Source: an uncultured Pelagibacteraceae bacterium
GTDB taxonomy: Bacteria > Pseudomonadota > Alphaproteobacteria > Pelagibacterales > Pelagibacteraceae
NCBI GenBank assembly: GCA_902632445.1
Contig: CACPCL010000002.1
Location: 1-64,000, forward strand
DNA length: 64,000 nucleotides
Direction: 5' to 3'
Shown here: positions 10,507-20,347 of the stretch, in pieces
Layout: the number at the start of each line of letters is the position of its first letter
Position numbering within the stretch: the stretch's first letter is position 1
Translations under genes and position numbers: made by a program
Notes under the pieces: generated by a model
What the model saw: only the letters and a program-made list of their open reading frames with translations
Told to the model about the DNA's origin: nothing
The model's database searches: none

Positions 10507-11687
10507 TAAGCTACTAAAGAACCAACTTTATCATTTGTATTATCGTACATAGATATAATTGGTTTGTCACTTAATTCGTGAATTTCATTTGAGAAAAAAC
10601 CGTTGAACTTAGTTCTGAAAGTAAGACTGTATGCGCCTAGCTGACCTAACTCTATATAATCACCTTCTTTAATATTATTTGGTAACAAAAATGGTCCTTT
10701 CATATAATCTAATCCATCACAAGTAGGTCCAAAAAAACTAAAAGCAGTCAATTTCTTAGACTGAACTCTGCCATCTGTAATCATTTTTGAAGGTAAAACA
10801 AAATTTGGCCCACCAGCGTCAAATAAAGATCCATATGTTCCGTCATTGATATAAAGACTATTTTTTTTTCTTAGAATAACTTTTACAATTGTCGATCCAC
10901 TTTCAGCTACTAGAGATCTTCCTGGTTCACAGATTATCTCAGGTATTTTATCGAATTTTAAATTATTTATTTCTTTTTTAATTTCATCCATATAATTTAT
11001 TAATGGTTCAGGGTTAAGGTCTGGATAAATAGAAGGGAAACCTCCACCAACATTAATTATATCAGGAACTATTTTTGTTTTTTTTACAATATTTCCTATT
11101 TCACGAATACCTTTAGAGTAGGAAATTTTATGCATACATTGAGAGCCAACATGAAAACTTATTCCAAGTTTTTTTGAATGCTCTTTACATAATCTTACCA
11201 AACCCAATGCTTCAGATGGAAGAGCTCCAAATTTTCTAGATAGATCTATTTCTGCATGTTCATTTGAAATCGCAATTCTTACAAACAACTCTAAATCTTT
11301 TGCTTGATTAGTTGCATCTAATATTTTTCTTAATTCATCTTTACTATCCAGAGAAAAACTTTTTACACCGTATTCAAAGTAGGCTGATGAAATACTTTCT
11401 TTACTTTTAATCGTATGCATGAAGTGTAATTTCGCTTCCGATTTTATTTTCTTTATAAGTTTTATTTCATTTATAGAGGCAACATCAAATTCATTAATAC
11501 CGTTATTAATAATTTGTTTTATAATTTTTTCATTTGGATTTGTTTTTACGGCGTAAAGTATCTTTCCTGGAAAATTTTCTTTAAAAAATTTTACGGATTT
11601 TTTAATCTCGTTTAGCCGTATACAATATACGGGGTAATCTGGTTTTAATGAGCTAACTAATTCGTTAGCTGTTTTAAATTTTCCCAT
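10506..11687 (-). CDS. Ornithine/lysine decarboxylase, PLP fold III
   Basis: Pyridoxal-phosphate decarboxylase of the eukaryotic-type ODC (alanine racemase fold) group that makes putrescine, or cadaverine from lysine. The PLP lysine lies in YAVKTNP (N-terminal barrel). HVGSQ and CEPGRSLVAESG bind the cofactor phosphate, and the second-subunit active-site Cys is in GPTCDGLDYM. It has 393 residues. A Shine-Dalgarno-like GAGGGA precedes the start. It leads the operon decarboxylase, DHS-like, speB. Ornithine versus lysine preference cannot be read from sequence. Confidence 0.9.
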   Translation of the reverse strand: MGKFKTANELVSSLKPDYPVYCIRLNEIKKSVKFFKENFPGKILYAVKTNPNEKIIKQIINNGINEFDVASINEIKLIKKIKSEAKLHFMHTIKSKESISSAYFEYGVKSFSLDSKDELRKILDATNQAKDLELFVRIAISNEHAEIDLSRKFGALPSEALGLVRLCKEHSKKLGISFHVGSQCMHKISYSKGIREIGNIVKKTKIVPDIINVGGGFPSIYPDLNPEPLINYMDEIKKEINNLKFDKIPEIICEPGRSLVAESGSTIVKVILRKKNSLYINDGTYGSLFDAGGPNFVLPSKMITDGRVQSKKLTAFSFFGPTCDGLDYMKGPFLLPNNIKEGDYIELGQLGAYSLTFRTKFNGFFSNEIHELSDKPIISMYDNTNDKVGSLVA

Positions 11688-11846
11688 TTCATGTGTCCCT
11701 CGTTAATTTACACAAAGGTTTTTTAAAAAATTTAATAAAAAAAACCCTATTTATTTTGCGTTTAAGGTTTTTTTCACTTTATGTAAAGAAAAAAAGGACA
11801 TTTTTGGCGTGTTGAAATTTTGTTAACAGTACCCATATGAGGTCTT
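11688..11846. promoter_or_regulatory. Divergent control region of the polyamine operon and regA
   Basis: This 159-base gap separates two divergent transcripts. Three short blocks, GGTTTTTT (11717-11724), A8CCC (11637+100, i.e. 11737-11747) and GGTTTTTTT (11766-11774), can pair in two mutually exclusive ways: block 1 with 2, or block 2 with 3. On the decarboxylase side this would give alternative leader hairpins. All pairs are A/T-dominated and weak. A repeated octamer ATGAGGTC (11837-11844 and 11847-11854) covers the regA start; the first copy supplies GAGG as its Shine-Dalgarno sequence. Confidence 0.35.
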
Positions 11847-12419
11847 ATGAGGTCACAAAAAAACGTTCCTGAGCAGCTCAAATTAGCAGACTTTGCTGAT
11901 AAATCGCTCCTAATACTTGATGATGACGATCCATTGAGAGGAAGGCTCGCAAGAGCGATGGAAAAGAAGGGATTTCAAGTAAAAGAGGCTAAAACGGTGG
12001 CAGAAGGACTAAATATTGCCAAGACGAGCCCCACAGCTTTCGCAGTGATTGATCTGAGGCTTGAGGACGGTAACGGTTTAGATGTCGTTAAAGAACTCTC
12101 CAAAAACAAAAAAGATAGCAGAATTGTAATGTTAACCGGATACGGGAATCTTCCAACGGCTGTAGCCGCTGTGAAAGTTGGTGCAATTGATTACATCTCT
12201 AAACCTGTTGATGCAGATGATGTTGAAGCAGCTCTATTAGCTTCACCAGAGTCAAAAGCGAAACCCCCAGAAAACCCAATGTCAGCTGATAGAGTTAAGT
12301 GGGAACATATCCACCGGGTATTTGAATTATGTAATCGAAATGTTTCGGAAACAGCACGAAGATTAAAGATGCACAGAAGAACTTTACAAAGAATCCTATC
12401 TAAAAGATCACCGAGATAA
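11847..12419 (+). CDS. regA: Response regulator RegA/PrrA/ActR
   Basis: Global redox response regulator, partner of RegB. The receiver domain has the acidic pocket LLILDDDD (21-28), phospho-acceptor Asp69 in FAVIDLRLEDGNG, and the conserved Thr/Lys positions (MLTGYG, SKPVDADD). A C-terminal Fis-type helix-turn-helix (NVSETARRLKMHRRTLQRIL, to about residue 183) is nearly invariant in this family. At 190 residues it is full length. The base composition of this gene looks less AT-rich than its neighbours, as expected for a highly conserved protein. It ends 2 bases before bioY, which runs the other way. Confidence 0.95.
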   Translation: MRSQKNVPEQLKLADFADKSLLILDDDDPLRGRLARAMEKKGFQVKEAKTVAEGLNIAKTSPTAFAVIDLRLEDGNGLDVVKELSKNKKDSRIVMLTGYGNLPTAVAAVKVGAIDYISKPVDADDVEAALLASPESKAKPPENPMSADRVKWEHIHRVFELCNRNVSETARRLKMHRRTLQRILSKRSPR

Positions 12420-12421
12420 AA

Positions 12422-12973
12422 TCAAATATATTTTCTTAATTTTTTGATTTTATTTATTGCTAATGTTGCCAAAAGAATCTTAAATAGCTCTGCTAATAAA
12501 AAAGGTTCAGCTCCTAATTTAAATATTGGTTTATCCCATCCGATTAAACCTCCCAACCAAAGCATACCTAAAAAATAAATAAAACTTGTAGCAAAAGTTA
12601 ATTTTAAAAAATTTCTAAACAAATTATCACTATAAATAAATTTTCCAGCTAAAAAACCAGAAATTATAAAACCAATTAAATATCCCATAGTAGGTCCTGT
12701 GAAATAAACAATTCCAATACCTTTTTCTGGTGTTCCAGAAAAAACTGGTAAACCTATAATTCCCTCAAACAGATAAAGGGAAATTGTAGTCACTGCAAGC
12801 TTCCAACCAAACGCGATTCCAATAAACAGAACTACAAAAGTTTGCATAGTCATAGGCACAGGGTAAAAAGGTATTTTAATTTTCGATGATATGGCTAAAA
12901 GAATAGAACCTAATAAAGCTACAAAAATATACTTTATTAAACTTGTTTGTTTAAAACTTTTTACAAATTCCAT
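12422..12973 (-). CDS. bioY: Biotin transporter substrate-binding subunit BioY
   Basis: Integral membrane S-component of an ECF-type biotin importer. It has 183 residues with about six hydrophobic helices. Conserved BioY features include PVPMTMQTFVVL, LFEGIIGLPVF and GPTMGYLIGF. No bioM/bioN energy module is seen nearby, so it may act alone or use a shared module. This fits a cell that imports biotin. Confidence 0.92.
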   Translation of the reverse strand: MEFVKSFKQTSLIKYIFVALLGSILLAISSKIKIPFYPVPMTMQTFVVLFIGIAFGWKLAVTTISLYLFEGIIGLPVFSGTPEKGIGIVYFTGPTMGYLIGFIISGFLAGKFIYSDNLFRNFLKLTFATSFIYFLGMLWLGGLIGWDKPIFKLGAEPFLLAELFKILLATLAINKIKKLRKYI

Positions 12974-13004
12974 AAAGCTAATTTAACTTTTTTTTTACCA
13001 AAAT

Positions 13005-13934
13005 CTAGTGTTTTGTTAATTGTACAAAAACATCCTCTAAATCACCCTCTTCGGTAGTTATATCCTCAATTTTGATCTTATTTTCATTTAAATAATTTAT
13101 TATCTCGCTAAAATCTAGTGAATTTTTTTCATAGGTTACTATTATTGAATTTTTAGAGTTAATTTTGAAATTTATGTCTTTCATTAATAAACTTTTATTC
13201 GAGTCAATATTTTTTACTTTAAAATTTATCTTTTTAGTTTTAATACGCTCTAATAGTTTTTCAGTAGTATCTAGTGCTACCAAATTACCTTTATCTACAA
13301 TTGCAATTCGATCACACATTTCTTGAGCTTCAATTAAATAATGGGTAGTTAAAATTATAGTGACTCCCTCTTTATTAAGTTCTTTTACATTTTTCCAAAG
13401 ATTATTCCTAAGTTCAACATCAACGCCAGCGGTAGGTTCATCTAAAATTAAAATCGGAGGTTGATGAACCATTGCTTTAGCAATAAGCAATCTCCTTTTC
13501 ATGCCGCCAGATAAGCTCCTAGAATAAGCTTCAGCTTTCTCTTCAAGCGCTACCATTTTTAGTATTAAATCAGTGATCCTATCTTTTTTTGCAATACCGT
13601 AAAGACCAGCTTGAAGTTCTAGTAGCTTTTTTGGACTAAAAAAAGCATCTAAGTTTACTTCTTGTGGAACTATCCCTAGAGAGGCTCTTACTTGGCGGGG
13701 ATTTTGATCTAAATCGAAACCCCATACATTTACCTTTCCACTAGTCTTTGAAACTGTTCCACCAAGAATACTTAAAAAAGTTGTTTTACCCGCTCCATTT
13801 GGTCCTAGCAGTCCAAATACTTCGCCTTGCCTAACTTCAAAATTTAAATTATTTAGTGCTTTGTTTTGTTTTTTGGTTTTAGAGTTGGAGTATATCTTTG
13901 TTAGATTCTCAACAGTTAAGGCAAATTTATTCAT
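13005..13934 (-). CDS. ABC-2 type transporter ATP-binding protein
   Basis: Cytoplasmic ATPase of an exporter-type ABC system. Walker A GPNGAGKT is at 44-51, the signature is SLSGGMKRR, Walker B is ILILDEPTAGVD, and the H-loop lies in TTHYLIEA. About 80 C-terminal residues extend beyond the nucleotide-binding domain, as in NodI/YadG-like ATPases. No ABC-2 permease is adjacent, so its membrane partner is unknown or encoded elsewhere. It is divergent from polA. Confidence 0.9.
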   Translation of the reverse strand: MNKFALTVENLTKIYSNSKTKKQNKALNNLNFEVRQGEVFGLLGPNGAGKTTFLSILGGTVSKTSGKVNVWGFDLDQNPRQVRASLGIVPQEVNLDAFFSPKKLLELQAGLYGIAKKDRITDLILKMVALEEKAEAYSRSLSGGMKRRLLIAKAMVHQPPILILDEPTAGVDVELRNNLWKNVKELNKEGVTIILTTHYLIEAQEMCDRIAIVDKGNLVALDTTEKLLERIKTKKINFKVKNIDSNKSLLMKDINFKINSKNSIIVTYEKNSLDFSEIINYLNENKIKIEDITTEEGDLEDVFVQLTKH

Positions 13935-13976
13935 ACTTTTTTTAAAATAGATTAAAATTCAATGTAATATGTATAT

Positions 13977-16742
13977 ATGAGTACGATAAAAAAAACAGAT
14001 CATTTTTATTTGGTTGATGGCTCGGGATATATCTTTAGAGCTTATTATGCTCTCCCTCCTTTATCAAGAAAGAGTGATGGACTTCCAACTGGAGCGGTGA
14101 GTGGTTTTTGCTCTATGTTATTCAAGCTTTTAGAAGATGTGAGGTCGGATGATTCAGAAAATAAACCAACACACTTTGCTGTAATTTTTGACTCAGCAAG
14201 AAAAAATTTTAGAAATGAAATTTACAGTGAATACAAGGCTAACCGCTCTGAAGCTCCAGATGATTTAGCTCCTCAATTTGAGTATATAAGAAAATCGGTT
14301 GAGGCTTTTAATCTTCCATCAATAGAACTTCTTAATTATGAAGCCGACGATTTAATAGCTACGTATTCAAAAAAAATTATCGATGCAGGAGCAAAAGTTA
14401 CTGTTATTTCCTCTGATAAAGATCTAATGCAATTAGTTTCAACAAAGATTAGGTTATTTGATCCGATGAAAAGCAAAGTTATTGGAGAGAAAGAAGTTGA
14501 AGAAAAGTTTGGTGTGAAACCTAAACAAGTAATAGATGTTCAGTCACTAGCAGGAGACTCTTCAGATAATATTCCGGGCGTACCAGGAATAGGAATAAAA
14601 ACTGCTGCAGAGCTCATCAACAAATATAAAAATCTAGATACTCTACTTGATAATGCATCTGAAATTAAACAAAATAAAAGACGAGAAACTTTAATAGCCA
14701 ATAAGGATAAAGCGCTATTAAGTAAAAAATTAGTTACTTTAAAAAACGATGTTCCAATTAAAAATGAACCAAATGAATTTTTGATAAAAGAAATTGATAA
14801 AGAAAAACTTTATACTTTCTTAAGGGAAATGGAGTTTAACAGATTATTAAGTCAGGCAATCAGTTTTTATGGCGAGCCAGGAGAAAAAAAATTTAGTTTA
14901 TCAAATAAATCGTCAAACGAATCGAAAATTAGCAGAAAAAAATATAAAAAAATCACCTTAGAAAAAGAGTTAAACAAGCTGATAAATGATATAAATACGA
15001 AAAGTATTATTTCAGTAGACACAGAAACATCTTCTTTAAACCCTCAAGAGGCTAGACTTGTTGGTATTTCAGTTAGTTATGCTCCTAATATATCTTTCTA
15101 TATACCTGTAGGACATAAAAATAAGAAATGTTTAAGTAAAGATTTAGTTATTCAAAAACTAAAACCGATTTTGGAAGATCCTAGCATTAAAAAAGTAGGC
15201 CAAAATATAAAATATGATTATATAATATTTAAAAAATATGGTGTCGAATTAGTATCTATTGAAGATACAATGCTGCTTTCATATACGCTGGATGCAGGAA
15301 ATAATCGACACAATATGGATACTTTATCAGAATTGCATCTTGGTCATAAAACCATCTCCTACAAGGATCTTGTTGGAACCGGAAAAAAACAATTAAAATT
15401 TTCTGAAGTTGATTTGGATAAAGCTACAGAATATGCAGCAGAAGATGCGGATGTAACTTTAAGATTATATCAAATTTTGTCTGAAAGAATTGAAAAGGAA
15501 AAACTTAATAAAATTTATGAAATTTTTGAAAAACCTATGATAAAGATTCTTTCTAAATTAGAAACTTTTGGTATAAAAGTAGATAACAATTATTTGAAAG
15601 AATTATCAAAAAAATTTAAGACAAGATTAACAAAAATAGAAAAAGAAATTTATAAAATTTCTGGAAAAGATTTTAATATTGGATCTCCCAAACAACTTGG
15701 TGAAATAATTTATAATGATCTTAAAATTGCAAAATTAAAAAAAACAAAAAAAGGTAGTTTGGCTACAAGCGCAAAAATACTGGAGGATTTAGCTTTGACG
15801 GGTCATAGATTTCCAAATTTAGTATTAGAGTGGAGACAGGTCTCAAAGCTAAAAAGCACCTATACTGACGCTCTTCAAGATCATGTTAATAAGGATACAA
15901 AAAGAGTTCATACTTCATTTCTTTTAGCAGCTACAAATACCGGTAGATTAGCCTCTAGTGATCCAAATTTACAAAATATACCAATAAAAACTTCTGACGG
16001 AAAAGAAATTAGAAAGGCATTTGTTGCTGAAAAAAATAATATTTTGATTTCTGCCGATTATAATCAAATTGAAATGAGAATTCTTGCTGATATGGCAGAT
16101 GTTAAGGAATTAAAAAAAGCTTTTAAAGAAAATCTAGACATTCATAACCTTACAGCCAGTCAAGTTTTTAACCTACCAATGAATAAAGTTTCAGAGGAAC
16201 AAAGGAGGAAAGCAAAAGCAATTAATTTTGGAATTATTTATGGTATCACTCAATATGGTCTAGCTAAACAAATATCAGTTTCAAATGATGATGCCCAAAA
16301 ATTTATAAATTCCTATTTCAAAAAATTTCCTGAAATAAAGGATTATATGCAAACAACTGTAAAAAGTTGTAGAAAGCGAGGATTTGTTACAAATATCTTT
16401 GGAAGAAGAATTCATTTAAGAGGAATCAATGATAAAAATTTTAGTGTAAGAAGCTTTCAAGAAAGAGCTGCAATCAATGCACCGATACAAGGTTCAGCAG
16501 CAGATATAATTAGACTTGCAATGATCAAGATTGATAACATCTTTGAACAAAACCAAATGGCAAAAATGTTACTCCAAATTCATGATGAACTAATTTTTGA
16601 ATGTTCTAAGAAAGATGAAAAAAATGTAAAAAAATTAATTCAAGATGCAATGGTTTCAGTTTCAAGTTCCGAACATCATATGTTTTCTATTCCTTTAGAG
16701 GTAAATATTAATTCTGGTAATAATTGGGGAGAAGCACATTAA
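13977..16742 (+). CDS. polA: DNA polymerase I
   Basis: Repair and Okazaki-fragment polymerase, 921 residues. The N-terminal 5'-3' exonuclease occupies about 1-295 (GSGYIFRAYYALPP, QSLAGDSSDNIPGVPGIG). The 3'-5' proofreading domain keeps its acidic motif SVDTETSSL near residue 346 and YAAEDADVTLRLY, so proofreading appears functional. The polymerase domain has SADYNQIEMRILA (~694), RRKAKAINFGIIYG (motif B) and QIHDELIFE (motif C). chvI follows after 39 bases. Confidence 0.97.
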   Translation: MSTIKKTDHFYLVDGSGYIFRAYYALPPLSRKSDGLPTGAVSGFCSMLFKLLEDVRSDDSENKPTHFAVIFDSARKNFRNEIYSEYKANRSEAPDDLAPQFEYIRKSVEAFNLPSIELLNYEADDLIATYSKKIIDAGAKVTVISSDKDLMQLVSTKIRLFDPMKSKVIGEKEVEEKFGVKPKQVIDVQSLAGDSSDNIPGVPGIGIKTAAELINKYKNLDTLLDNASEIKQNKRRETLIANKDKALLSKKLVTLKNDVPIKNEPNEFLIKEIDKEKLYTFLREMEFNRLLSQAISFYGEPGEKKFSLSNKSSNESKISRKKYKKITLEKELNKLINDINTKSIISVDTETSSLNPQEARLVGISVSYAPNISFYIPVGHKNKKCLSKDLVIQKLKPILEDPSIKKVGQNIKYDYIIFKKYGVELVSIEDTMLLSYTLDAGNNRHNMDTLSELHLGHKTISYKDLVGTGKKQLKFSEVDLDKATEYAAEDADVTLRLYQILSERIEKEKLNKIYEIFEKPMIKILSKLETFGIKVDNNYLKELSKKFKTRLTKIEKEIYKISGKDFNIGSPKQLGEIIYNDLKIAKLKKTKKGSLATSAKILEDLALTGHRFPNLVLEWRQVSKLKSTYTDALQDHVNKDTKRVHTSFLLAATNTGRLASSDPNLQNIPIKTSDGKEIRKAFVAEKNNILISADYNQIEMRILADMADVKELKKAFKENLDIHNLTASQVFNLPMNKVSEEQRRKAKAINFGIIYGITQYGLAKQISVSNDDAQKFINSYFKKFPEIKDYMQTTVKSCRKRGFVTNIFGRRIHLRGINDKNFSVRSFQERAAINAPIQGSAADIIRLAMIKIDNIFEQNQMAKMLLQIHDELIFECSKKDEKNVKKLIQDAMVSVSSSEHHMFSIPLEVNINSGNNWGEAH

Positions 16743-16781
16743 TCGCCTAAATTTTGACATTAAGATTATGAAAATAAACGT

Positions 16782-17480
16782 ATGGCACATACAATAGCTT
16801 TAGTTGACGATGATAGAAACATACTTACTGGAATAAGTATGGCCTTAGAAAGAGAAGGTTTTAAAGTGCAAACTTATATTGACGGAGAGTCCGCTTTAAT
16901 TGGCTTAACAAGAAATCCTCCAGATTTAGCAGTTTTAGATATTAAAATGCCTAGGATGGATGGTGAAGAACTTTTAAAAAAATTAAAGAAGAAGATGTCA
17001 ATTCCAATAATTTTCTTAACATCTAAGGATGAGGAAGTAGATGAATTACTAGGGTTAAAACTGGGAGCAGATGACTTTGTGAAGAAATCAGGAGGATTTT
17101 CAACGAAAGTCTTAATTGAGAGAATTAGAGTTCAATTAAGAAAAAAAAATAATGTAATCGACGATACAAAAAATATTATTACTCATGGAAAACTAAAGTT
17201 AGACCCAGCTCAATTAGAATGTGAATGGGGTGGAAAACCGTTACCAGATAAGTTGACAACTACAGAATTTTTAATAGTTAAGGAACTAGCAAAAAGACCA
17301 GGTGTCATTAAAGAACGAGCACATCTTATGGACATCGCATACAAAGAAAATACTGAAATCGAGGATAGAACAATTGATAGTCACGTAAAAAGAATCAGAA
17401 AAAAGTTCAAAAAAGTAGATGAAAAGTTTTCTGCAATTGAAACTAGATATGGAAGCGGGTATAGATGGAATATTAGTTAA
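16782..17480 (+). CDS. chvI: OmpR-family response regulator ChvI
   Basis: Envelope-stress response regulator of alphaproteobacteria. The receiver domain has acidic residues VDDD (8-11), phospho-acceptor Asp53 in AVLDIKMPRMDG, and Lys in DDFVKKSGG. The C-terminal winged helix includes TTEFLIVKELAKRPG and EDRTIDSHVKRIRKKF. The stop overlaps the next start as TAATG, coupling it to the sensor kinase. The name rests on the pairing and on the conserved downstream ahcY-tsaE order. Confidence 0.88.
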   Translation: MAHTIALVDDDRNILTGISMALEREGFKVQTYIDGESALIGLTRNPPDLAVLDIKMPRMDGEELLKKLKKKMSIPIIFLTSKDEEVDELLGLKLGADDFVKKSGGFSTKVLIERIRVQLRKKNNVIDDTKNIITHGKLKLDPAQLECEWGGKPLPDKLTTTEFLIVKELAKRPGVIKERAHLMDIAYKENTEIEDRTIDSHVKRIRKKFKKVDEKFSAIETRYGSGYRWNIS

Positions 17481-19000
17481 TGAAACCAAAAAAAACAGCA
17501 TCAATTCTAAAAAAATTTTTATTATTTAATTTAACTACATTTTCTATATTAGGATTATTCACAATATTTTATCTAAAAGCTATCCAACCAAACTTAGTAA
17601 AAAAGAGAGCAGTTGATCATAAAATTATAATTAGCAATACTGTAGACCACTTAAAAAGACTTAATGTAAATTATAGCGAGGATGGAATTCGAAAATTTTT
17701 GCTATCTACAAGATTTTTATTTCAGAGTTTAGACAGGGTACAATTTTACGATTTATCAGGAAATCTCATTGGAGACACAAATATTTTAGATTTAGATCAA
17801 AATGTTTTTTCGAGATCAGACGTTATTATCGAGGAGACTATTGGCGGCAAACAGCCAGTAAATGAACCTTCCTTGGAAAAATCTAATGAAAAAAACGATG
17901 ACTCTCTTAAGAAAATCTTACAACAATATAGGGGCACTCCGCTCACATTATCTGAGGTTAACAAAAATGATTTTTTTGTAAAAACTTTAAGTGAAATAAA
18001 TCTAAAAGGTCAAAATATTGGTTTTATATTAGTTTCAGAGCAGGCAAACGACATAGTTAATGCTGTTAAAGAGAGGAAAGATTTTATCGTAAGAACCGTT
18101 TTTGCAGTAGCACTTGTAATTTTAATTTTTTCAATGTTTCTAAATAAATATATTCTTAAACCTATTGGTCTTCTGGTTAAATATAGTGACTCAATAAAGA
18201 AAAAATCTTCTGAGAGTATTAGTATAAAGAAAGTTTTTGTTAGAGATGATGAAATAGGAAAACTTACAATGTCAATTGATGAAATGACAAAAGAATTACA
18301 ACATAGAACAAATAGAGCAGAGACATTTTCAAATGATCTAGCACATGAGATAAGAAATCCACTAGCATCTCTTAAAAGTGCATCTGAACTTCTTGATAAA
18401 ACAACTGAAAAAAACGAAAGTGAAAAACTTTTAAAAATAATTAATCATGACGTAGAACGAATAGAAAGATTGATTACTGACTATTCTCAAATGCTTAAAG
18501 ATGAAGCTTCTTTATCAAGAGAAAAAATGAGTAAGATTAATCTAATAGATGTAATAAATAACGTGGTAGAGGATTTTAAACAAGATTTAAGTAACCAAAA
18601 TAAAAAAATTGAAATAAAGATCAAGGAAAAGATAAGTTCGAATAATGGAAAGTATATTTTGGGAATAGAAAATAGATTAGAACAGGTAATAGCAAATTTA
18701 TTAGATAATTCTATTTCATTTAGTCAAAATGATCAAAAAATTGAAATTAGTATAGCGGAGACAACTAAAAATCTCGTTATGACAATTAAAGATGAGGGAC
18801 CTGGATTTTCAGAGACCTCTCCTCAAAAAATATTTAAGAGATTTTATAGTAATAGACCCAAAAGCTTTGGAAAACATTCTGGGCTTGGCCTGAATATTGT
18901 GAAGAATATAGTCGAATTGCATAAAGGCACTATAGCCGCATCAAACAGAATTAATACAAAAGGTGCTCAAGTAGAAGTGTTACTTCCAAAATTTTCTTAG
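17480..19000 (+). CDS. chvG: Sensor histidine kinase ChvG
   Basis: Inner-membrane sensor kinase partner of ChvI. Transmembrane segments are at about 12-34 and 207-228, enclosing a periplasmic domain of ~175 residues. A HAMP linker follows, then the H-box LAHEIRNPLASLKSA with phospho-His289 and ATPase motifs N (ANLLDNSISFS), G (DEGPGFS) and G2 (GKHSGLGLNIV). Its 506 residues are somewhat short for ChvG. In ChvG of rhizobia the signal includes acidity and cell-wall stress; the signal here is unknown. Confidence 0.88.
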   Translation: MKPKKTASILKKFLLFNLTTFSILGLFTIFYLKAIQPNLVKKRAVDHKIIISNTVDHLKRLNVNYSEDGIRKFLLSTRFLFQSLDRVQFYDLSGNLIGDTNILDLDQNVFSRSDVIIEETIGGKQPVNEPSLEKSNEKNDDSLKKILQQYRGTPLTLSEVNKNDFFVKTLSEINLKGQNIGFILVSEQANDIVNAVKERKDFIVRTVFAVALVILIFSMFLNKYILKPIGLLVKYSDSIKKKSSESISIKKVFVRDDEIGKLTMSIDEMTKELQHRTNRAETFSNDLAHEIRNPLASLKSASELLDKTTEKNESEKLLKIINHDVERIERLITDYSQMLKDEASLSREKMSKINLIDVINNVVEDFKQDLSNQNKKIEIKIKEKISSNNGKYILGIENRLEQVIANLLDNSISFSQNDQKIEISIAETTKNLVMTIKDEGPGFSETSPQKIFKRFYSNRPKSFGKHSGLGLNIVKNIVELHKGTIAASNRINTKGAQVEVLLPKFS

Positions 19001-19048
19001 TGATCTTTCTTGATAAGATAGGTTTATATTGATATTAACAATTAAAAA

Positions 19049-20338
19049 ATGGAACAAGATTATAAAGTAAAAGATATAAATTTAGCTGATTTTGGCAGAA
19101 AAGAAATTTCCTTAGCTGAAACCGAAATGCCTGGATTAATGGCATTAAGAAAAGAATATAAAGGAAAAAAACCATTGAAGGGTGCTAGAATCTTAGGTTG
19201 TTTACATATGACGATCCAAACAGCCGTGTTGATAGAGACATTAGTCGACCTTGGTGCCGAGGTAAGATGGTCATCATGTAATATTTTTTCTACACAGGAT
19301 CATGCCGCTGCTGCAATAGCTAAGGCAGGTATACCAGTATTTGCTTGGAAAGGTGAAACCGAGGATGAATATTGGTGGTGTGTAAAGCAAACGATTGAAG
19401 GTAAAAAAAATTGGAAGCCAAATATGATTTTAGATGATGGGGGAGATTTGACGGGTTTAATGCATAAAGATTATAAGGACATGTTAAAAGAAGTTAAAGG
19501 TGTTTCAGAAGAAACTACAACTGGTGTGTTAGCTTTAAAAAAAATGGAGTCAAATAATCAATTACTTATACCAGCATTCAATGTGAATGACTCAGTTACA
19601 AAATCAAAATTTGACAATTTATATGGCTGTCGAGAGAGTTTAGTTGATGGTATTAAGAGAGCGACAGATTTGATGATGTCAGGTAAAGTTGCAATTGTTG
19701 CGGGCTTTGGAGATGTTGGAAAAGGAAGTGCCGCTTCTTTACGTCAAGCAGGCGCTAGAGTTATGGTTACTGAAACAGATCCAATATGTGCTTTACAAGC
19801 AGCTATGGAAGGTTACGAAGTTGTCCTAATGGAAGATGCTATAAATCAAGCAGATATAGTTGTCACGGCTACTGGCAACAAAGATATTGTTACAGCAGAC
19901 CATATGAGAAACATGAAGGACAGAGCTATTTTGTGTAACATTGGTCACTTCGATAATGAAATTCAAGTAGAGGCATTGAAAAATTATAAGTGGGATGAAA
20001 TTAAACCACAAGTTCATGAAATTGAATTACCTAGTAAGAAAAGGATTATTCTTTTAGCCGAAGGTAGATTGGTTAACTTAGGTTGTGCTACAGGACACCC
20101 TAGCTTTGTTATGAGTGCTTCATTTACAAATCAAGTAATTGCTCAAATTGAGTTATGGAATAATTCAAATAAATATGAAAATAAAGTTTATGTTCTTCCA
20201 AAACACCTTGATGAAAAAGTTGCAATGCTTCATTTGGAAAAAGTTGGTGCGAAACTTACGAAAATGTCAAAAGAACAAGCCAATTATATTAGCGTTAAAC
20301 CATCAGGACCATTTAAGCCAGATACTTATCGCTACTAA
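19049..20338 (+). CDS. ahcY: S-adenosylhomocysteine hydrolase
   Basis: NAD-dependent enzyme that splits SAH into adenosine and homocysteine and so relieves methyltransferase inhibition. The segment EDEYWWC lies in the catalytic domain. The NAD-binding loop is [10 protein letters not shown], and the C-terminal tail ends KPDTYRY as in the family. It has 429 residues. The 48-base gap after chvG is too short for the known SAH riboswitch and I see no such fold. Confidence 0.97.
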   Translation: MEQDYKVKDINLADFGRKEISLAETEMPGLMALRKEYKGKKPLKGARILGCLHMTIQTAVLIETLVDLGAEVRWSSCNIFSTQDHAAAAIAKAGIPVFAWKGETEDEYWWCVKQTIEGKKNWKPNMILDDGGDLTGLMHKDYKDMLKEVKGVSEETTTGVLALKKMESNNQLLIPAFNVNDSVTKSKFDNLYGCRESLVDGIKRATDLMMSGKVAIVAGFGDVGKGSAASLRQAGARVMVTETDPICALQAAMEGYEVVLMEDAINQADIVVTATGNKDIVTADHMRNMKDRAILCNIGHFDNEIQVEALKNYKWDEIKPQVHEIELPSKKRIILLAEGRLVNLGCATGHPSFVMSASFTNQVIAQIELWNNSNKYENKVYVLPKHLDEKVAMLHLEKVGAKLTKMSKEQANYISVKPSGPFKPDTYRY

Positions 20339-20347
20339 TAGTAGCTA

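Noticed and set aside
19001-19048. A SAM/SAH-type riboswitch upstream of ahcY
   Set aside because: The gap is only 48 bases and shows no matching stems or conserved cores known from SAM-II, SAM-V or SAH riboswitches.
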